This document shows positions 57,143-64,000 of a DNA stretch of 64,000 bases, one piece after another. Below the pieces are notes generated by a model. That model did not search any database. It was not told the origin of the DNA and worked only from the letters and a program-made list of their open reading frames with translations. The position numbers and the translations under genes were made by a program. This DNA comes from Sphingomonas sp. CL5.1. GTDB taxonomy: Bacteria; Pseudomonadota; Alphaproteobacteria; Sphingomonadales; Sphingomonadaceae. Numbering within the stretch: the first letter of the stretch is position 1; the number at the start of each line of letters is the position of its first letter. Location: positions 2,411,001 to 2,475,000 of the forward strand of contig NZ_CP050137.1 of the NCBI RefSeq assembly GCF_013344685.1, read 5' to 3'.

Positions 57143-58036
57143 ATGAAAGTCCTTGTGATCGGCGCGACCGGCTATGTCGGGTCGCATATCGCACAGCGGA
57201 TGGCGCTCGCCGGACATGAGGTGTCGGGAATCGCGCGTTCCGTCAGCGGCGCGGCGCGCGTCACGGGGCTGGGGGCACGTCCGGTTATCGGCGACCTGAC
57301 GGACCTTGCCAGACTCGATCAGGCAATCAGTGACGTCGAGGCAGTGGTTTATGCAGCCCAACTGCTTCTTGAGCCCGAGCACGATACGCTCGCCGCGCTA
57401 GTCGAGCGGCTGGCCGGCAGCAGCAAGAGCCTGATCTTCACTTCGGGTACCGGCGTGCTCAGCCAGAAGACCGACGGGGACTGGTCCGAAGCCAGCTTCG
57501 CCGAGGACGATGATTTCGTGCCCTCGAAATGGCTTGCCCGGCGGGTCGAGACCGAGGCCTTCGTGCGCAGCGCGGTGGATCGCGGCGTGCGCGCCATTGT
57601 CGTGCGGCCGCCTATGATCTGGGGCAATGGCGGTTGCGGCCTGATCGAGGCGTTCTACGCTTCAGCGGCGCGAACCGGCGAGGTTTGCTATCTTGGCCGA
57701 GGGCTGAACCTCTATTCGAACGTCCATGTGGAGGACCTCGCGGAAGTATATGCGCTGGCCCTCGAGCGCGGCATCCCCGGCGCTCTTTACCATTGCGTCG
57801 CTGGGGAGGTGGCACACCGCACGCTGGCCGAGCGGGTTGCGCGGCAGCTCGGATGCCCCTTGCGGAGCGTCGGTTTCGAAGAAGCTGTCGAGATCTGGGG
57901 CAAGTTCCTTGCGCTCATCATCATGAGCACGTGCAGCCGCACGCGCTCGCCGAGGGCGCGAATCGAGCTGGGCTGGGCGCCGCGCCATTTCGACATGCTG
58001 TCCGACGTGACACATCCCGCCTACCGCTCCGTCTGA
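57143..58036 (+). CDS. NAD(P)-dependent epimerase/dehydratase family protein with altered active site
   Basis: 297 residues, extended/atypical SDR. MKVLVIGATGYVGSHIAQRM binds NAD(P); VYAAQLLLEPEH and IFTSGTGVLSQ follow. The usual YxxxK reads FVPSK (F for Tyr), so normal proton transfer may be absent, as in NmrA-like or isoflavone-reductase-like proteins. Start 57143 was chosen over an upstream shadow frame. First of three plus-strand genes (next: alcohol dehydrogenase, phosphotransferase). Confidence 0.78.
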   Translation: MKVLVIGATGYVGSHIAQRMALAGHEVSGIARSVSGAARVTGLGARPVIGDLTDLARLDQAISDVEAVVYAAQLLLEPEHDTLAALVERLAGSSKSLIFTSGTGVLSQKTDGDWSEASFAEDDDFVPSKWLARRVETEAFVRSAVDRGVRAIVVRPPMIWGNGGCGLIEAFYASAARTGEVCYLGRGLNLYSNVHVEDLAEVYALALERGIPGALYHCVAGEVAHRTLAERVARQLGCPLRSVGFEEAVEIWGKFLALIIMSTCSRTRSPRARIELGWAPRHFDMLSDVTHPAYRSV

Positions 58037-58070
58037 CGGCCGCGGGGGCGATTCTAAACCGGAGATTGAA

Positions 58071-59015
58071 ATGCGCGCTGCAGTCGTGGATGCTCTGAAT
58101 ACCGTGCCCTATCTGACCGAAGTGCCGGAGCCGTCCGAGCTGCCGGGCGCGTCGCCGATCCGCGTCGAATGGGCCGGCCTCCAGCCTACCGATGTCTTGC
58201 GCGTCCGCGGAATCTATAAGAGCCCGGTATTCCCCTACATCATTGGCGGGGAGGGCGTCGGGCGGCGTGCTGACGGGACTCGTGTCTATTTCGGCCACTC
58301 CGTCCCGCAACAGGGCGCGATGTCCGAGATCACGATGGTTCCCGATGCGGAGATCTGGCCGATCCCCGAGGATGCGGATGCGCAGCAGGTAATCGCGCTC
58401 GCCCTGGCAGGGATCGGCGCGATCATCCCGCTCGAGGAGGCGCGGATCCAGCCGGGCGAACGCGTCCTCATCTTGGGCGTGACAGGGCCGGTGGGCCAGA
58501 TTGGCGCGCTGGTCGCGCGCCAGCTCGGCGCGGGAACGATCATCGGGGCGGCGCGCTCGATCGACGCGCTCCAGCGGCTCAAGGATCGCGACATCGTGGA
58601 TGCGATCGTGCAGCTGGGGCAGGGCGATGACGATGGTGCATTGGCCGCGGAAAAGGGCGAGCGCGGCTATGATGTGGTGCTCGATCCGCTATTCGGCGCG
58701 CCAGCCGAAGCGGCGATGCGATCGGTCGCCGAGGGCGGGCGGCTGATGAGTATCGGTACGCGGGCCGGGCGCACGATGACTCTCACGCTCACTGAACTGC
58801 GACGGCGGCACCATCATGGCGTCGATACGGGCGAACTCATCCGATCCGCTGCAGAGCGCCAAGCCGCGTTCGAGCGCCTGCTGGCTTATGCCAAGGCCGG
58901 AAACTGGTCGATCGACACCGTCACATACGCTTTGGAGGACGTCCAGGAGGCATGGGCCGCGCAAAACGGCAGCCCGCACGCGAAAATACTCATCAAGGTA
59001 GCCCATGACGCTTGA
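58071..59015 (+). CDS. Medium-chain quinone oxidoreductase-like NAD(P)-dependent dehydrogenase
   Basis: 314 residues of the MDR superfamily. VLILGVTGPVGQIGALVARQ binds NAD(P); GGEGVGRRADGTRVYFG lies in the catalytic domain. The Cys/His zinc ligands of alcohol dehydrogenases are not seen, so it is zinc-free, like quinone or enoyl reductases. 34 bp after the epimerase-like gene and overlapping the phosphotransferase by 11 bp. Confidence 0.82.
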   Translation: MRAAVVDALNTVPYLTEVPEPSELPGASPIRVEWAGLQPTDVLRVRGIYKSPVFPYIIGGEGVGRRADGTRVYFGHSVPQQGAMSEITMVPDAEIWPIPEDADAQQVIALALAGIGAIIPLEEARIQPGERVLILGVTGPVGQIGALVARQLGAGTIIGAARSIDALQRLKDRDIVDAIVQLGQGDDDGALAAEKGERGYDVVLDPLFGAPAEAAMRSVAEGGRLMSIGTRAGRTMTLTLTELRRRHHHGVDTGELIRSAAERQAAFERLLAYAKAGNWSIDTVTYALEDVQEAWAAQNGSPHAKILIKVAHDA

Positions 59016-60117
59016 CCGCGAACAGCGCCTGACCGCTTGGCTCCGTACCCAGCCTGGGTTCGGTGAGCGCTGCGAGATCACCTCGTTGCAGCCACTCGCT
59101 GGTGGCCAGTCGAGCGAACTCCTGAGCCTCGTCTGCCGTCGTGCGCCCGACCTTCCAGAGAAACGGTTCGTCATCCGCTTCGAACAGCGCGGGAAGCAGC
59201 TTTTCCTGACTCCGGACATCGTGCGCGAATATCGGATGATCGATGGCATCGCGCGGCACAGCGCGGTGCCCGTTGCGCCAATGATGGGCGTCGAGGGAAC
59301 CGGAGAGGTGCTCGGCGCGCCGTTTCTCGTGATGCGCCAAATCGAGGGTCGGGCGCCGCTTGGGCGTCCCTCGATGCACGTTCAGGGACTGCTGACCGAG
59401 CTCGACGCCGGGCAACGGGCCACGCTGGCCTTTAATGGTCTCGATGCGGTCGCCGGGATCCACGCGATCGACTGGCGGCGCTCGCATCCTTTCCTGGTCG
59501 AACCAACGGCGGATGGGCGCGGCATCGACCGGCATCTGCGGCAGCTTTCCGTCTGGTATCGCTGGGCAACCGCTGGACGGGCCTTTCCGATCACGGACCA
59601 GGCGCTCGACTACCTGCAACGTCATCGCGCGAGCTTGCGCGACGAAGACGATGTGCTGCTCTGGGGAGATGCGCGGCCGGGCAATATCCTGTTCGAGCCA
59701 GACCAGTCGATCGCGGCGGTGCTCGATTGGGAGGGCGCCCTTATCGGGCCCCGAAGCCTCGACGTCGGCTATTGGCTCATGATGGACCGCTTCCATGCCG
59801 AGATGATCGGGTGCGAACGATTGTCCGGCTGGCCGAGCGAGGCCGAGGTCGTCCGCCATTATTCCAATGTCGCGCAGGTCGAGGTGCACGATCTGGATTA
59901 TTTCATCCTCCTCGGTGCGTTCTTCATCGCCACCACGCTGATTCGGGCGACGGATATAGGGATCGAGGCCGGCCGCCTTCCGGCAGATACCCAGATGGCG
60001 CACGCGAATACGGCCACCCAGATCGTTGCCGAGCGGCTCGGCGTGCCGGTGCCGCCACTATCTCCGGAATTTAGCGCCTATCGCGGGCTGACATCAGTGC
60101 AGGGCGCACGCTGCTAA
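59005..60117 (+). CDS. Aminoglycoside-phosphotransferase-fold kinase (LvaA/ACAD10-like)
   Basis: 370 residues of the APH kinase fold. Catalytic loop LLWGDARPGNIL has Trp in place of the His of HGD; the metal site is LDWEGALIGPRSLDVG. Relatives in catabolic clusters, such as Pseudomonas LvaA, phosphorylate 4-hydroxyacyl-CoA, letting a dehydrogenase and hydratase convert it. Acyl-CoA dehydrogenases here could use that product. Overlaps the preceding gene; converges with the VOC gene by 4 bp. Confidence 0.82.
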   Translation: MTLDREQRLTAWLRTQPGFGERCEITSLQPLAGGQSSELLSLVCRRAPDLPEKRFVIRFEQRGKQLFLTPDIVREYRMIDGIARHSAVPVAPMMGVEGTGEVLGAPFLVMRQIEGRAPLGRPSMHVQGLLTELDAGQRATLAFNGLDAVAGIHAIDWRRSHPFLVEPTADGRGIDRHLRQLSVWYRWATAGRAFPITDQALDYLQRHRASLRDEDDVLLWGDARPGNILFEPDQSIAAVLDWEGALIGPRSLDVGYWLMMDRFHAEMIGCERLSGWPSEAEVVRHYSNVAQVEVHDLDYFILLGAFFIATTLIRATDIGIEAGRLPADTQMAHANTATQIVAERLGVPVPPLSPEFSAYRGLTSVQGARC

Positions 60118-60491
60118 AGATATTGGGCGACCTCGACCAGATTACCGTCCGGGTCGCGGAAATAGACCGACATCATCGGCCCCATGGCGCCGGTGCGCGC
60201 GATCGGGCCCTTTTCGATTTGCACGTCGCAGCGCTCGAGATGCGCGGCGAATTCGTCGATCGGCGTGGAGGTGACCAGGCAAAAATCCGCAGCGCCGGGC
60301 GTCGGACGGAGGGCTTTCGGATCGAACGTCCGGTCCGCCTGATGGACATTGATTTTCTGCTGACCGAATGCCAGCGAGGTCGGCTTGCCATCGGGCGAAT
60401 GTCGCGTGAAGCTCAGCACGCGACAGTAGAATTCACAGGTGGCGTCGATCGACGTCGCTGTCAGAACGAAATGATCTATGCGATCGATCAT
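60114..60491 (-). CDS. VOC superfamily protein (glyoxalase/dioxygenase fold)
   Basis: 125 residues, single VOC module pair. Likely metal ligands: His7 (DHFVLT), His near residue 50 (INVHQADR) and Glu near 121 (NLVEVAQYL). It overlaps the DUF35 stop by four bases, making it the last gene of the ligase - dioxygenase - thiolase - DUF35 operon. It might be an isomerase, epimerase or small extradiol-type enzyme for the released product. Too short for a two-domain extradiol dioxygenase. Confidence 0.8.
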   Translation of the reverse strand: MIDRIDHFVLTATSIDATCEFYCRVLSFTRHSPDGKPTSLAFGQQKINVHQADRTFDPKALRPTPGAADFCLVTSTPIDEFAAHLERCDVQIEKGPIARTGAMGPMMSVYFRDPDGNLVEVAQYL

Positions 60492-60886
60492 TCCGCGGAT
60501 TGAACCAGGCGAAACGTGGCGATCACGCGGTCCTCGACGGGCAGCAATTCGACCTGAAGCCGCGCGCCTATGGCGGGGGGGGCTTCACCGAACAGCGGCG
60601 CGAACAGGCGCGGTCCTTCATCCAGTTCGACGATACCTCCGCAGACCGGCAGCCGCTCGGTAAAAGCCGGATGATGCGCGGTGTGGAGCTTGGTGAAGCT
60701 GTAGATCGTACCCCGGCCGCTCGCTGTCTCGGCGGTGAAATCGCTGCCACCGCAAACGTCGCACGCCAGAACCGACAGATGGGCGGTATCGCAGGTGCTG
60801 CAGCGAAGCACTTCGAGCCTGCCCTGATCGAGCGCCGAAAAAAAGTGCGCGGACGCCAGGTCCGGTTCCGGTATCGGGATCGTCAT
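60488..60886 (-). CDS. ipfE: DUF35 OB-fold/zinc-ribbon protein (IpfE-like)
   Basis: 132 residues. Zinc ribbon CSTCDTAHLSVLACDVCG (about 29-46), then the OB fold with GRGTIYSFTKLHTA. ATG 60886 overlaps the thiolase-like stop (ATGA), so the two proteins are made together and probably form a complex. In the ibuprofen cluster IpfE is the DUF35 member and works with IpfD. The symbol rests on gene order and family, not on a database match. Confidence 0.75.
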   Translation of the reverse strand: MTIPIPEPDLASAHFFSALDQGRLEVLRCSTCDTAHLSVLACDVCGGSDFTAETASGRGTIYSFTKLHTAHHPAFTERLPVCGGIVELDEGPRLFAPLFGEAPPAIGARLQVELLPVEDRVIATFRLVQSAE

Positions 60887-62064
60887 GTCCAATGTTCCGA
60901 AGCGCCGAAGATCATGCCGGCATGATAGTCCAATCGTCCACCGTCGTTGGTGACCAGGATCGTGCCCGCGCGTTTGCATTGGCGTTCACCGGCAGCGCCG
61001 CGCGCCTGAAGAACAGCCTCTACGACCGGAGTCATGCCCTGGAGATAATAGCCGGAGAGGTGACCCCCTCCTGTATTGATCGGCATCCCGCTGCCTCCGG
61101 GGCCTGCTGCGCCATCTGCGTATGCGGCTCGAGCCTCGCCGGCGCCGTAGAAGCCGTAAGCCTCGAGAGAAAGCAGCGGCATAATGCTGAATGCATCATA
61201 GAATTGGCAGATGTCGATTTCCGCAGGAGACAGGCCTGTCGCTTCGAACAGCGTGCGTGCGGCGATGGCGCCCCCATGCGTGAGGGAACGGTCGAAACCA
61301 TGGCGGTCGGGCGTCCCGGGATGTCCCTCGGCGCTGGCCAGGATGTGCACCGCGGGCTGCGCGCCATCGGCCGCGCGGTCGCGCCGGCTGACGATCACCG
61401 CGACCGCGCCGTTGACCGGGGCTGCGCAGTCGAAGAGGCGCAGGGGCTCGGAGATGTAGCGCGCGGCGAAATAGTCTTCGCGCGTTAGCGGCTTGCGAAA
61501 CGTCGCATCGGGATTGAGCGCAGCCCAGGCCCGCGTCGCGATCGCCACATCGGCGAGCACCTCCTCGTCCAGGCGGTGAAGCGCGAAGTAACGCTGGGCG
61601 CTGAGCGCATAGACCGATGCGCCCCCGAACAGGCCGGCGCTGTAGCGCAGCCCCTCCATGCCGATGCCTGTCTTGAGCCGCCCGAAGGCCGCGCCCATTC
61701 GCCTGCCGGGTGTCACGGGGGTATCTGCAAATACGCACGCGACCACCTCCGCCATGCCGGCAGATACGGTCAGCGCTGCGGTCTGGATCGCGGCAAGCGC
61801 GCTTGCGCCCTCACATAGCGCGATGCGGTTGAGCTTGAGGTCGCGCAGGCCGAGCGCGCGTTGAAGGTCGAGCCCGAGCACCGCGTCGCTCGCGCCGCTC
61901 GTGCGGCATATCACCAGCCCGTCGATCAAGGCGATCGCCAGTCCGGCATCCGCCGCTGCGGCGATCACGGCCTGGCGCGCCAATTCCGCTGCGGTTCGGC
62001 TATCCCCTCGGTTCAGGCCGGCGCGGCCCAGCCCGATGATCGATGCGTTTGGCCCGCCGCGCAC
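60883..62064 (-). CDS. ipfD: Thiolase-like (SCP-x) protein, IpfD-like side-chain cleaving enzyme
   Basis: 393 residues, thiolase fold of the lipid-transfer branch. FYDAFS (Tyr289) and GGGHLSGYYLQG (His335) are conserved. A Cys occurs in ALCEGASALAA (near residue 84), offset from the normal nucleophile position, so true thiolysis is doubtful. GTG start two bases after the dioxygenase beta stop. In the ibuprofen route IpfD removes propionyl-CoA from the dihydrodiol CoA ester, restoring the aromatic ring. Shares its fold and partner type with 38154. Confidence 0.78.
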   Translation of the reverse strand: MRGGPNASIIGLGRAGLNRGDSRTAAELARQAVIAAAADAGLAIALIDGLVICRTSGASDAVLGLDLQRALGLRDLKLNRIALCEGASALAAIQTAALTVSAGMAEVVACVFADTPVTPGRRMGAAFGRLKTGIGMEGLRYSAGLFGGASVYALSAQRYFALHRLDEEVLADVAIATRAWAALNPDATFRKPLTREDYFAARYISEPLRLFDCAAPVNGAVAVIVSRRDRAADGAQPAVHILASAEGHPGTPDRHGFDRSLTHGGAIAARTLFEATGLSPAEIDICQFYDAFSIMPLLSLEAYGFYGAGEARAAYADGAAGPGGSGMPINTGGGHLSGYYLQGMTPVVEAVLQARGAAGERQCKRAGTILVTNDGGRLDYHAGMIFGASEHWT

Positions 62065-62066
62065 GG

Positions 62067-62561
62067 TCAGACGAGAAACGCCAGATTGTCGATCGCCTCA
62101 GCGCAATTGACGAGGACGACCGTCTTGCGCTTGATCCGGAAGCCATTCTCGGCCGGTGCAAGCATATGCGTCGTGCGTCCAGCCCAGGTGGTCAGATTGG
62201 CGCGTCGCGATTCGATCAGGATGAAGTTCGACTGCACTTCTACATCGTCTCCGTTCCGGCTGATCTCGATGTTGGAGATCAGGCGGCGCAGGCTGGATTT
62301 TGGCGCCTGCGAATGGCGGACCCCGGTGTTCAGCTGCCGGATGCGGCTCGCGAGCCGCGCGCGGTTGTCGTAGATGTACGAGACCTCGCGGGCGGGGTCT
62401 GCATCCTGGCGCCGGGGGACCCAATAGAGCGTGTCTTCACTGGCCCAAAGTGCTTCCCACTCGTCATAGCGGTGCTCGTCCTGCAGCCGCGCCTCGAGAT
62501 AGAGGAACTGTTCGACGGCGGTGTCGCTTAGCGTGCTTCGTTCGAGAGTTGCGGTCGTCAT
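62067..62561 (-). CDS. ipfB: Ring-hydroxylating dioxygenase beta (small) subunit, IpfB-like
   Basis: 164 residues, SnoaL/NTF2-like small subunit. LEARLQDEHRYDEWEALWA and DTLYWVPRRQDADPAREVS are typical of the family, which stabilises the alpha3beta3 oxygenase. Overlaps the alpha subunit stop (ATGA). It belongs with the alpha subunit at 62558. Confidence 0.85.
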   Translation of the reverse strand: MTTATLERSTLSDTAVEQFLYLEARLQDEHRYDEWEALWASEDTLYWVPRRQDADPAREVSYIYDNRARLASRIRQLNTGVRHSQAPKSSLRRLISNIEISRNGDDVEVQSNFILIESRRANLTTWAGRTTHMLAPAENGFRIKRKTVVLVNCAEAIDNLAFLV

Positions 62562-63853
62562 TGGCTGACCTCCTGCGAAGCGGCCATTACTTCACGATAA
62601 TGGGTCCAGAAACCGCGCTGGCTGGTCTCGTCCATCAGCCCGGCGAGCTTGACGCCGTTGGCGAGCACTTCTTCCTTGCCCATGCCACGCGACAAGATGA
62701 TCCATTCGGGTTCGAGGTTGGCGACGCCCATCTGGGTCAGTTCGCCGATCTCGGCATCGTCGGCTATCAGCATTCCGGCGGGTCCCATCGCGCCTTCGCA
62801 GCGGCGCAGCGTCCGCGCATTGAGATCGTCGGCTCCCTCTAGGAAGACCGGGATGGTGTATTGGATCGAATGCTGCGGGCTCACCGGCTCGATCACCATG
62901 ATGTTCATCTCGGCGAGCGAAAGGTTGGGAAAGAGCATCGAATGCGGCGGTCCCTCGATCAGCCTGCGACGCGCGTCTTCGGGACCATAAGCGTCGTTCA
63001 TCGCCTTGACATAGCCCGGCAACCGTTCGGGATCGATGCCGCCGGTCCAGCGGAACAGCCGATCCCCCGCAGCACGATAGTCACTTGCATGGTCGATGTC
63101 CGAGTGCCCCATGCCGAAATCGCGCACGCGGGTCGGCGAGGTCGGCTTGCGGTCCCGCACGGTAGCGAAGGTGCGGTTGGCGGCGATCAGGGAACCATGG
63201 ACCATCGGCGCGTGATAGCCATCGACCTGGTTCTCGACGATCATCTTCCAGTTGGAGCGCATCTTGTGCTTCATCCAGCCGGCGGAGAGCTGGATGCGGC
63301 CGGTGGGCGAAAGCCCGAGGAGGGCATCGATCAGCTCGGTTGCATGGCCGAGATGCTCGCGCAGCGTCAGTTCGTTGGGGATCAGGTTGACGAAGATGAA
63401 TCCGCCATAGCTATCCATCCGCGCGACCGGCGTGAGGCCGGCATCGGCCTTGGAGAAATCGGCCGGGTAGGCGGCTTCATCCGGCAGGCCGATCAGGCGG
63501 CCGTCCAGCGCGAAGGTCCATGCGTGGTAAGGGCAGGCGATCCGCGAGCGATGCCCTGACGATGTCTGGCACAAGGTGGCGCCCCGATGCGGGCAGCGAT
63601 TGTAGAAGACGTGGACTTCCCCGTCCTTGCTGCGAACCGCAATGAGCGATTGCGTGCCCACGCGGCGGACGACGAAGTCGCCGGTGTTTGGGATTTCGCT
63701 GTCGTGCGCGACGAAGCTCCAGCCTCGATGGAAGATCTGCTCCATCTCGTCGGCGAAGATCTGTGGGCTGGTATAGAGCGAGCCGTGGAGCCTGCCGTCC
63801 TGAACCAGATGCCGGTAGTCGATCACCGACTGGATTTGGGGTGCGGTTGCCAT
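62558..63853 (-). CDS. ipfA: Ring-hydroxylating dioxygenase alpha subunit, IpfA-like
   Basis: 431 residues. Rieske site CPHRGATL (about 88) and CPYHAW (about 108). Mononuclear iron site in ENQVDGYHAPMVHGS (about 210-224), with His-x4-His. It adds O2 to an aromatic ring as a cis-diol. ATG 63853 overlaps the ligase stop (TGATG); GTG three bases earlier is an alternative. In the ibuprofen cluster this enzyme attacks the ring position bearing the side chain of the CoA ester. The electron donors (ferredoxin, reductase) are not adjacent. Confidence 0.85.
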   Translation of the reverse strand: MATAPQIQSVIDYRHLVQDGRLHGSLYTSPQIFADEMEQIFHRGWSFVAHDSEIPNTGDFVVRRVGTQSLIAVRSKDGEVHVFYNRCPHRGATLCQTSSGHRSRIACPYHAWTFALDGRLIGLPDEAAYPADFSKADAGLTPVARMDSYGGFIFVNLIPNELTLREHLGHATELIDALLGLSPTGRIQLSAGWMKHKMRSNWKMIVENQVDGYHAPMVHGSLIAANRTFATVRDRKPTSPTRVRDFGMGHSDIDHASDYRAAGDRLFRWTGGIDPERLPGYVKAMNDAYGPEDARRRLIEGPPHSMLFPNLSLAEMNIMVIEPVSPQHSIQYTIPVFLEGADDLNARTLRRCEGAMGPAGMLIADDAEIGELTQMGVANLEPEWIILSRGMGKEEVLANGVKLAGLMDETSQRGFWTHYREVMAASQEVSQ

Positions 63854-64000
63854 CACGCCGTTTCCTTCTCGATCGCCCAGGGCAATTTGCCTGGTTCGGC
63901 GAACATCGCCTGGATTGCCCGCTTGTCGACCTTGTCCGTGTTCCCACGCGGGAGTGAGGGCAGGATCGCGATGTGCTTCGGCACCTCGAATTTGGACACG
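63853..64000 (-). CDS. ipfF: AMP-dependent aryl-acid:CoA ligase, C-terminal end (cut by window)
   Basis: The last 48 residues and stop of an adenylate-forming CoA ligase: VSKFEVPKHIAILPSLPRGN, then TDKVDKRAIQ with the catalytic Lys region. The 5' part lies beyond 64000. Position at the head of the dioxygenase operon and its stop overlap with ATG of the alpha subunit make it the acid-activating enzyme. Symbol is given from gene order with ipfA, ipfB, ipfD, ipfE; only the C-terminal end can be judged. Confidence 0.68.
   Translation of the reverse strand, partial: VSKFEVPKHIAILPSLPRGNTDKVDKRAIQAMFAEPGKLPWAIEKETA

Noticed and set aside
16716..60491. Steroid/oestrogen-type cluster (P450 plus VOC extradiol dioxygenase)
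   Set aside because: The only VOC protein is 125 residues, too short for a two-domain extradiol enzyme, and the ring-cleavage gene here is of the MhpB class. No ring-A steroid enzymes were recognised.

Overview
The window looks like chromosome of a sphingomonad (Alphaproteobacteria, Sphingomonas or a close relative). It is GC-rich, has core genes typical of the group at the left edge (valS end, MATE pump, hemB), an ArdC antirestriction module of sphingomonad plasmid type, and a large TonB receptor amid aromatic and side-chain catabolic genes. No taxonomy search was possible, so this is inference.

Layout. (1) 1-5546, core: the 3' end of valS, a MATE exporter, hemB, two tandem GNAT acetyltransferases, a small lipoprotein and tRNA-Arg(ACG). 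(2) 5547-9156, island edge: a cluster of 9-bp inverted and direct repeats beside the tRNA, then a four-gene, overlap-coupled mobile-element operon on the minus strand (ArdC, DUF2958 and two unknowns), with a long inverted-repeat structure upstream. No integrase survives here. (3) 9157-36067, first catabolic block: an alpha-methylacyl-CoA racemase, GMC oxidoreductase, aldehyde dehydrogenases, acyl-CoA dehydrogenases, P450 with a reductase, a Baeyer-Villiger monooxygenase (BVMO), and a phenol-to-meta-cleavage set (MhpA-, MhpB-, MhpC- and MhpD-like), with LysR regulators. Two genes are frameshifted: an MFS exporter and a CitE-like lyase. (4) 36083-57025, second block: LysR, LuxR-type and IclR regulators, a thiolase-like protein with a DUF35 partner, SDR and MaoC enzymes, a Rieske oxygenase, a TonB receptor, an esterase, a HAPMO-type BVMO, a fused double acyl-CoA dehydrogenase, a CoA ligase and an MFS transporter. 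(5) 57143-64000: a small plus-strand oxidoreductase/kinase operon, then a minus-strand operon running CoA ligase (cut by the window edge) - ring-hydroxylating dioxygenase alpha - beta - thiolase-like - DUF35 - VOC.

The last operon has the gene content and order I recall for the ipfF-A-B-D-E ibuprofen (2-arylpropionate) cluster of sphingomonads. There the aryl acid is activated with CoA, dioxygenated at the ring carbon bearing the side chain, and released as a catechol plus propionyl-CoA. The racemase at 9157 carries the His126/Asp156/Glu241 set of alpha-methylacyl-CoA racemases, enzymes known to epimerise 2-arylpropionyl-CoA, so it could feed both enantiomers to the ipf-like oxygenase. The rest reads as side-chain shortening (ligase, dehydrogenases, hydratases, SDR, retro-aldolase-like thiolase/DUF35), ketone to ester to alcohol (BVMO plus esterase), and catechol meta-cleavage. 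The combined pathway is inference. Missing from the window are the ferredoxins for the P450 and Rieske systems and the MhpE/MhpF steps.
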